The notes beneath the pieces were generated by a model. That model was not told the DNA's origin. It saw only the letters and a list, made by a program, of their open reading frames with translations, and did not search any database. Shown piece after piece: positions 16,969 through 22,624 of a stretch of 22,624 nucleotides of DNA. The stretch spans positions 1 through 22,624 of the forward strand of contig DATCSE010000541.1 in assembly GCA_036568605.1 (NCBI GenBank), read 5' to 3'. This DNA comes from DATCSE01 sp036568605 (GTDB taxonomy: Bacteria > Pseudomonadota > Gammaproteobacteria > Burkholderiales > Burkholderiaceae_C). The translations under genes and the position numbers were made by a program. Each line of letters begins with the position of its first letter. The first letter of the stretch is position 1.

Positions 16969-17943
16969 CTACGCCGCCAGCGCCCGTGCCGCACCCAGCA
17001 GCGCCGGCGACACGCTCGCATCGATCACGTACACCGGGATCCGCGCCAGGTACTCGCGGAACCGCCCCTTCGCTTCGAAGCGCTCGCGGAACGGCGAGCG
17101 GTCGAACGCGTCGCCCAGCCGCGGCACGATGCCGCCGCCGATGTAGACGCCGCCCAGCGCGCCCAGCGTCAGCGCAAGATTGCCGGCGACGTTGCCGAGG
17201 AAGCTGCAGAACAGCGTGACGGTCTCGACGCAGCGCTCGTCGCTGCCGTCGAGCGCCGCGGCGGTGATTTCGGCGGCGGTCAGCGTCGGCCCGCCGACGG
17301 CGGCTTCGAGCACGCCCAGCGCCGCATGCACCGCTTCCAGCCCCATGCCCGAGATCGCGCGCTCGGCCGAGGCGTGGCCGTGGCGCTCGCGGATGATCTG
17401 CAGCACGCCGGCCTCGCGTTCGTTGGTCGCGGCGAGCGTGACGTGCCCGCCTTCGCCCTGCAGCGCCACCCAGCGTCCCGGCTCGTGGCCGGGCAACAGC
17501 CCGGAAACGCCGAGCCCGGTGCCCGGGCCCAGCAGCGCGATCGCCGTATCGGCCACCGGCGTGCCGCCGCCGACCTGACGGCGCTCGTGCGGCGCGAGGT
17601 CGGGCAGCGCGAGCGCCAGCGCGGTGAAGTCGTTGATCACGACGAAGCGCTCGAAGCCCAGCGCCTGCTTGACCGCCGCGATCGAGAACGACCAGTGGCT
17701 GTTCGTCAGCCGCACCGCGTCGCTCGTGATGGGGGTCGCGACGCCGATCGCGCACCACGGCGGCGCCGGGCGGTTCAGGTTCTGCAGGTAGTGGCGCATC
17801 GCGTCGGCCAGGCTCGCGTGGTCGGCGACGGCCAGCGTCTGGATGTCGCGCAGCGGGGCGGCGGCGCCGTCCTGCCAGGCGAAGCGGGCGTTGGTGCCGC
17901 CGATGTCGGCCAGCAGCCGGGGCAGGGCGTCGGAAGGGCTCAT
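16969..17943 (-). CDS. glk: Glucokinase (ATP-dependent, Glk family)
   Basis: This 324-residue cytoplasmic kinase phosphorylates glucose to glucose-6-phosphate with ATP. Motifs of the bacterial Glk family are present: ADIGGTNARFAW near the N-terminus (phosphate loop 1), VINDFTALALALP (catalytic Asp), LGPGTGLGVSGLL (phosphate loop 2), the EGGHVTLA segment contacting sugar, and GGVYIGGGIVPRLGD near the C-terminus. It is the last gene of the leftward sugar-transport operon, 68 bases behind the ATPase gene, so imported free sugar is phosphorylated by its product. The start is ATG 17943; ATG 17958, five codons earlier, is an alternative. Neither has a recognisable ribosome site, which is unusual for this window and suggests coupled or structure-dependent translation. 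Confidence 0.93.
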   Translation of the reverse strand: MSPSDALPRLLADIGGTNARFAWQDGAAAPLRDIQTLAVADHASLADAMRHYLQNLNRPAPPWCAIGVATPITSDAVRLTNSHWSFSIAAVKQALGFERFVVINDFTALALALPDLAPHERRQVGGGTPVADTAIALLGPGTGLGVSGLLPGHEPGRWVALQGEGGHVTLAATNEREAGVLQIIRERHGHASAERAISGMGLEAVHAALGVLEAAVGGPTLTAAEITAAALDGSDERCVETVTLFCSFLGNVAGNLALTLGALGGVYIGGGIVPRLGDAFDRSPFRERFEAKGRFREYLARIPVYVIDASVSPALLGAARALAA

Positions 17944-17959
17944 GGGAAGCGGAATCATC

Positions 17960-17996
17960 GGGTGTCGCGAGACCCCGAGTGTGCCGCGTTTCGCGG
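17960..17996 (-). promoter_or_regulatory. Two short stem-loops between the ATPase gene and glk
   Basis: In the 68-base gap, CCGCG-TTT-CGCGG (17984-17996) is a perfect five-base-pair stem, followed toward glk by GGGTGTCGCGAGACCC (17961-17976), a near-palindrome. There is no T run. They may slow RNA decay, attenuate readthrough or affect translation of glk, which lacks a visible ribosome site. Confidence 0.4.
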
Positions 17997-18011
17997 TTCG
18001 TTCAGCCCTTC

Positions 18012-19079
<1,068 letters not shown>

Positions 19080-19085
19080 GCTGTC

Positions 19086-19967
19086 TTAACCCTTCACCGC
19101 GCCGGCGGTCAGCCCGCGCACGAAATACTTGCCTGCGACGATGTAGACGATCAGCGTGGGCAGGCCGGCGATCATCGCGGCGGCCATGTCCACGTTGTAT
19201 TCCTTGACCGAGCTGGTCGTGTTGGCCAGGTTGTTCAGCCCGACCGTCACCGGCTTGCTGGTCGCGCCGGTGAACACGATGCCGTAGAGGAAATCGTTCC
19301 AGATGTTCGTGAACTGCCAGATCAGCGTGACCACCGTGATCGGCGTGGACAGCGGCACGACGATGCGCCAGAAGATGCGCCAGAAGCCGGCGCCGTCGAG
19401 CATCGCGGCCTTGATCAGCTCGTCGGGCAGGCCGACGTAGTAGTTGCGGAAGAACAGCGTGGTCGATGCGAGGCCGGCCAGCACGTGCACGATCACCAGC
19501 CCCCATACCGAGTTCGCGATGCCGAACCAGCCCAGCACCTGGCTCATCGGCAGCAGCACGACCTGCATCGGCATGAACACGCCGAACAGCATCATCGCGA
19601 ACACGACCTCGCTGCCGGTGAAGCGCCACTTCGACAGCACGTAGCCGTTGATCGCGCCGAGCAGCGTCGAGATCAGCACGGCCGGGACCACCATGAGCAC
19701 CGAGTTCAGGAAGAACGGCTTCAGGCCGCCGCAGTCCACGCCGGTGCAGGCGTGGCTCCAGGCCTTGCTCCAGGCGGCCAGGCTCGGGCTGGCGGGCAGC
19801 GAGAGCAGGTTGCCCTCGCGGATCTGGTCCATGTCCTTCAGCGAGGTCGTGATCATCACGTACATCGGCAGCAGGTAGAACGCGGCGAACAGCAGCAGCA
19901 CCGACCACAGCGCGATGCGCTGCCAGTCGACGCGCGGGGGAACAACAGCAGCGGCAGCGGCGCTCAC
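19086..19967 (-). CDS. gtsC: Sugar ABC transporter permease (MalG/GtsC type)
   Basis: This 293-residue permease subunit has six membrane helices. The GTG at 19967 overlaps the gtsB stop (GTGA), and no ATG lies nearby in frame, so this start is well supported. The N-terminal helix (IALWSVLLLFAAFYLLPMYVMITTS) is typical of the MalG group. The EAA loop that docks on the ATPase is LPDELIKAAMLDGAGFWRIFWRIVVP. The first periplasmic loop has the pair of cysteines in CTGVDCGGLKPFF, a feature of glucose-type GtsC proteins that may form a disulfide. The C-terminus (YFVRGLTAGAVKG) is standard for the family. It pairs with gtsB to form the channel. Confidence 0.93.
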   Translation of the reverse strand: MSAAAAAVVPPRVDWQRIALWSVLLLFAAFYLLPMYVMITTSLKDMDQIREGNLLSLPASPSLAAWSKAWSHACTGVDCGGLKPFFLNSVLMVVPAVLISTLLGAINGYVLSKWRFTGSEVVFAMMLFGVFMPMQVVLLPMSQVLGWFGIANSVWGLVIVHVLAGLASTTLFFRNYYVGLPDELIKAAMLDGAGFWRIFWRIVVPLSTPITVVTLIWQFTNIWNDFLYGIVFTGATSKPVTVGLNNLANTTSSVKEYNVDMAAAMIAGLPTLIVYIVAGKYFVRGLTAGAVKG

Positions 19968-20887
19968 TTTCTCGTCCTCAGCTCGGAATACAGGTAGGGC
20001 ACGACGATCGCCGCGATGGTCGCGAGCATCATCGTCGCCGAGGCGGCGCCCAGGCCGATCTGGCCGCGCGAGAACGCCATCGTGTACATGAAAGTGGCCG
20101 GCACGTCGGTCGCGAAGCCGGGGCCGCCCGCGGTCAGCGCGATCACCAGATCGAAGCTCTTGATCGCGAGGTGCGCGAGCACCATCAGCGTCGAGAAGAA
20201 CACCGGCCGCAGGCTCGGGATGATGATGCGCCAGTAGATGCGCGGCAGGCTCGCGCCGTCGATCTGCGCGGCCTTCAGGATGGAGTCGTCGATGCCGCGC
20301 AGCCCGGCGAGGAACAGCGCCATCACGAAGCCGCTGCTCTGCCAGACGCCGGCGATCACGATGGTGTAGATCGCGCGGTCCGGGTTCACGAGCCAGTCGA
20401 ACGAGAAGCTGGTCCAGCCCCACTCGTGCATGACCTTCTCGAGGCCCAGGCCGGGGTTCAGGATCCACTTCCACGCGGTCCCGGTGACGATGAACGACAG
20501 CGCCATCGGGTACAGGTAGATCGTGCGCAGCACGCCCTCGGTGCGGATCTTCTGGTCGAGCAGGATCGCGAGCAGCAGCCCGATCGCCATGCCGAAGAAG
20601 ATGAACAGGCCGCCGAAGATGCCCAGGTTCGTCAGCGCGACCCACCAGCGGTCGCTCTCGAACAGCGTCGCGTACTGCGCGAGGCCGACGAACTCGTAGT
20701 TGGGCAGCAGGCGCGAGGCCGACACCGACAGGTAGCCGTTCCAGATCATCAGCCCGTAGATGAACAGGAACGACAGCAGAAACGAAGGCGCGAGCACGAG
20801 GCGCGGCACCCAGGCGGCCAGGCGGGCCGAGGCCGGCACCGAGGCGGCCGCCCGGCTGCCTCGTGCGGCAAGGGCAGGTGAGCTCAT
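19964..20887 (-). CDS. gtsB: Sugar ABC transporter permease (MalF/GtsB type)
   Basis: This 307-residue permease has six membrane helices and an N-terminal, alanine-rich cytoplasmic tail. The first helix begins near residue 29 (PRLVLAPSFLLSFLFIYGL). The short external loop after it (WNGYLSVSASRLLPNYEFVGL) resembles Pseudomonas GtsB. The EAA loop is LRGIDDSILKAAQIDGASLPRIYWRIIIPSLRP, and ALTAGGPGFATDVPATFMY is the usual seventh-segment motif. Its stop overlaps the gtsC start. The ATG at 20887 has no good ribosome site. It lies 66 bases after gtsA, with a hairpin in between that probably lowers its expression relative to the binding protein. Confidence 0.93.
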   Translation of the reverse strand: MSSPALAARGSRAAASVPASARLAAWVPRLVLAPSFLLSFLFIYGLMIWNGYLSVSASRLLPNYEFVGLAQYATLFESDRWWVALTNLGIFGGLFIFFGMAIGLLLAILLDQKIRTEGVLRTIYLYPMALSFIVTGTAWKWILNPGLGLEKVMHEWGWTSFSFDWLVNPDRAIYTIVIAGVWQSSGFVMALFLAGLRGIDDSILKAAQIDGASLPRIYWRIIIPSLRPVFFSTLMVLAHLAIKSFDLVIALTAGGPGFATDVPATFMYTMAFSRGQIGLGAASATMMLATIAAIVVPYLYSELRTRK

Positions 20888-20915
20888 GGGAATCGAATCG
20901 ACGGAAGAACGAGAG

Positions 20916-20940
20916 CGGGGCGCGGATCGACCGCACCCCG
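20916..20940 (-). terminator. Intercistronic hairpin between gtsA and gtsB (attenuator-like)
   Basis: The arms CGGGGCGCGG (20916-20925) and CCGCACCCCG (20931-20940) form a ten-base-pair stem with one mismatch and a five-base loop. On the minus strand it lies 13 bases after the gtsA stop and is followed by CTCTCGTTCTTCC, a pyrimidine-rich but interrupted tract. Such structures between a binding-protein gene and its permease genes commonly cause partial termination or protect the upstream message. That would give an excess of binding protein. Confidence 0.6.
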
Positions 20941-20953
20941 CGTGGGTCGCAAC

Positions 20954-22225
20954 TTATTTGTTCTTCGCCGCGGCGACGAGCTTGTCCATGGCCTGGGCCG
21001 CGGTCATCTTGTCGTCGTTCCAGAACTGCGAAGCGGCGTCCTTCACCGCGCCTTCGGCGGCCGACGAGACGGCCATGCTGTGCGCGAGCGACGGCACCAG
21101 CGAGCCGCTCTTCGCGCTCGCGAGGAAGTCGGCGGCCGAGGTCTTCGCGCAGTCGTCGAACTTGTCGAGCTTCATGCCGGTGCGCACCGGGATCGAGCCC
21201 TTGTTCAGGTTGAAAACCTCCTGGAACTCGGGCGACATGATGGCCGCAGCGAGATCCTGCTGGGCCTTCTGGTTCGCCGCGTCCTTCAGCTTGAACAGCG
21301 CGAAGCTGTCGACGTTGTAGGTGTAGGACTTGGCGGTGCCGGGAACGGCGACGCAGGCGAAGTCCTTGCCCGGCACCTTGTTCGCGGCGAGGAACTCGCC
21401 CTTGGCCCAGTCGCCCATGATCTGCATGCCGGCTTCGCCACGGATCACCATCGCGGTCGCGAGGTTCCAGTCGCGGCCCGGCGCGTTCTTGTCGGTGTAG
21501 GTCTTGATCTTCTTGAACGTGGTCAGCGCCTTCTCCATCGTCGGGCTCTTCAGCGCGCTCGGGTCGAGCTGGACCATCGCCTTCTTGTAGAAGTCCGCGC
21601 CGCCGACGCCCAGCACGACGGCCTCGAAGGTCGTCGCATCCTGCCAGTTCTGGCCGCCGTGGGCGACCGGCGTGATGCCGGCCTTCTGCAGCTTGTCGGC
21701 CGCTTCGAAGAACTCGTCCCACGTGGTCGGCACCTTGGCGCCGGCCTTCTTGAATGCCTCGGGGTTCACCCACATCCAGTTGACGCGGTGCACGTTGACC
21801 GGCGCGGCGACGTAGTGGCCCTGGTACTTCAACCCATCGGCGATCACGCCGGGCAGCAGGTCATCCCACTTGTTCGCCTTGGCGACCACGTCCATGTTCG
21901 CCAGCACGCCTTCGCGCGCCCACTCCTGGATCGCAGGGCCCTTGATCTGCGCGGCGGCCGGCGCGTTGCCCGAAACGACGCGCGACTTCAGCACCGTCAT
22001 CGCGGTGTCGCCGCCGCCGCCGGCGACGGCGAAGTCCTTCCACGTGTGGCCTTGCTTCTGCATCGTCGCCTTCAGCTCGGCGGCGGCCTTGGCTTCGCCG
22101 CCCGAGGTCCACCAGTGCAGCACTTCGACTTCGCCGGCGCGCGCGGCAGAGGTTGCGATGAAGGCGAAGCAGGCGGTGGCGATGGCAGTACTGACGGCGC
22201 GACGTGACGGGGATATGCGTTTCAT
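20954..22225 (-). CDS. gtsA: Glucose-type ABC transporter substrate-binding protein
   Basis: This 423-residue periplasmic protein delivers sugar to the permeases. A twin-basic-start signal peptide (residues 1-30, cut after ARA) precedes the mature GEVEVLHWW. The sequence closely follows Pseudomonas GtsA over its length: WTSGGEAKAAAEL, GHTWKDFAVAGGGGDTAMTVLKSRV, GNAPAAAQIKGPAIQEWAREGVLANMD, the VPTTWDEFF motif, AHGGQNWQDATTFE and IMGDWAKGEF. In that family the ligand is glucose, sometimes also mannose, galactose or xylose; the exact range cannot be read here. The ATG at 22225 has GGAG about ten bases upstream, embedded in the near-palindrome GGAGATGTCTCC (22229-22240). It is the second gene of the leftward operon, behind a porin. 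Confidence 0.95.
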   Translation of the reverse strand: MKRISPSRRAVSTAIATACFAFIATSAARAGEVEVLHWWTSGGEAKAAAELKATMQKQGHTWKDFAVAGGGGDTAMTVLKSRVVSGNAPAAAQIKGPAIQEWAREGVLANMDVVAKANKWDDLLPGVIADGLKYQGHYVAAPVNVHRVNWMWVNPEAFKKAGAKVPTTWDEFFEAADKLQKAGITPVAHGGQNWQDATTFEAVVLGVGGADFYKKAMVQLDPSALKSPTMEKALTTFKKIKTYTDKNAPGRDWNLATAMVIRGEAGMQIMGDWAKGEFLAANKVPGKDFACVAVPGTAKSYTYNVDSFALFKLKDAANQKAQQDLAAAIMSPEFQEVFNLNKGSIPVRTGMKLDKFDDCAKTSAADFLASAKSGSLVPSLAHSMAVSSAAEGAVKDAASQFWNDDKMTAAQAMDKLVAAAKNK

Positions 22226-22318
22226 GATGGAGATGTCTCCGGAAATGTCTGAGTTGTGGCATCGCGCCCGGTTCGTGGCCGAGCGCGACGCGAAGGGTCT
22301 GCAGCGGGAGAGCGCGTT

Positions 22319-22341
22319 GCAGGACTGGATCGCAGCCCTGC
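22319..22341 (-). promoter_or_regulatory. Hairpin between the porin gene and gtsA
   Basis: The 134-base gap 22226-22359 holds GCAGGACTG (22319-22327) and CAGCCCTGC (22333-22341), a nine-base-pair stem with one wobble or mismatch depending on strand, and a five-base loop. It starts 18 bases after the porin stop. No T run follows on the minus strand. No clear promoter or operator for gtsA was seen in the rest of the gap, so readthrough from the porin transcript is likely. Confidence 0.45.
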
Positions 22342-22359
22342 ACTGTCAGTCGAAGCGGA

Positions 22360-22623
22360 TTACTCCCACCACGCCTCGACTTGCACGCCGGCGAGGATCG
22401 CGCTGGAGCGCGTGCCGAAGGCGCCGGTGGCCTTGAAGGCGTCGTTGCCGCCCACGCGGGTCAGGTACAGGCGTACCTCGGGGCGGCTCCAGAAGTCGGT
22501 GTTCGGAGCGACCGCGACTGCGATGGTTTCCTTGTCGATGCGCTGGCGGTCCGAGCCGTCGGTCTTCAGCGTCGCGATGTTGAAGTCACCGTAGAGCTTG
22601 ATGTTCTTCGCCACGCCATACGA
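22360..22623 (-). CDS. LamB-type carbohydrate porin, C-terminal part (cut by window end)
   Basis: The last 87 codons of an outer-membrane porin gene run off the right edge. The stop is at 22360-22362 and the frame stays open to 22623 (SYG, then VAKNIKLYGDFN). The text shows alternating beta strands, the DFWSRPEVRLYLT segment typical of the last strands of LamB-type sugar porins, and a terminal GVQVEAWW with aromatic residues as needed for outer-membrane insertion; one extra glutamate follows. The family forms 18-stranded trimeric channels for maltose and other sugars. In Pseudomonas the gts cluster is followed by OprB instead, so a LamB-type porin at the head of the operon is a difference. 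The N-terminus and signal peptide are outside the window. Confidence 0.82.
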   Translation of the reverse strand, partial: SYGVAKNIKLYGDFNIATLKTDGSDRQRIDKETIAVAVAPNTDFWSRPEVRLYLTRVGGNDAFKATGAFGTRSSAILAGVQVEAWWE

Positions 22624-22624
22624 C

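Noticed and set aside
22229..22240. GGAGATGTCTCC near-palindrome over the gtsA ribosome site
   Set aside because: The loop would be only two bases, too tight for a stable RNA hairpin, and as a DNA site it is too short to claim.

Overview
The window reads as a chromosomal segment of a high-GC betaproteobacterium. Hand-counted samples give about 70% GC in most genes, and the gene content and style fit a Burkholderiales aerobe or facultative aerobe (the Rubrivivax/Leptothrix/Roseateles region of the order is a guess). It encodes a bo3-type quinol oxidase, a RegBA/RoxSR-type redox two-component system, a gts-type glucose ABC transporter with glucokinase, and a large PLP amino-acid decarboxylase. 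There is no phage, transposon, CRISPR array or rRNA. No gene-free stretch exceeds 300 bases; the longest gaps are about 130-185 bases and are described in their own entries.

Region 1 (1-5330, + strand) is a respiratory block. The 3' part of cyoB is followed by cyoC, cyoD and a SURF1-family assembly gene, with the last three starts tightly coupled. After a 91-base gap come regB and regA, which overlap. The oxidase consumes ubiquinol. The kinase carries the quinone-sensing loop and redox cysteine of RegB, so enzyme and sensor of the same electron pool sit side by side.

Region 2 (5331-9834, + strand) starts with a perfect-looking sigma-54 (-24/-12) promoter driving a small unrecognised three-cysteine protein. 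A strong hairpin and a second inverted repeat follow, then a multi-domain hybrid histidine kinase with two PAS, HisKA, HATPase, two receivers and Hpt. A 62-base gap with nested inverted repeats leads to a secreted LamG/DUF1080-like protein. The gap behind it holds a minus-strand relic of another histidine kinase (its N-box).

Region 3 (9835-13632, - strand) holds an exported S9 prolyl-oligopeptidase-type peptidase with visibly lower GC. It lies downstream of tRNA-Ser(GGA), which has its own terminator. Upstream of the tRNA are qmcA (SPFH/stomatin-like) and its NfeD-family partner.

Region 4 (13633-16939, + strand) begins at a divergent promoter region whose two putative -10 elements form an inverted repeat. 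It encodes an AdiA/Ldc/Odc-type decarboxylase and a classical short-chain dehydrogenase.

Region 5 (16969-22624, - strand) is a sugar-uptake operon transcribed leftward: LamB-type porin (cut by the window end), gtsA binding protein, gtsB and gtsC permeases, the MalK-type ATPase, then glk. Together these would carry a sugar, most likely glucose, across both membranes and phosphorylate it. Three junctions in this operon carry hairpins that may set the unequal expression of the genes.
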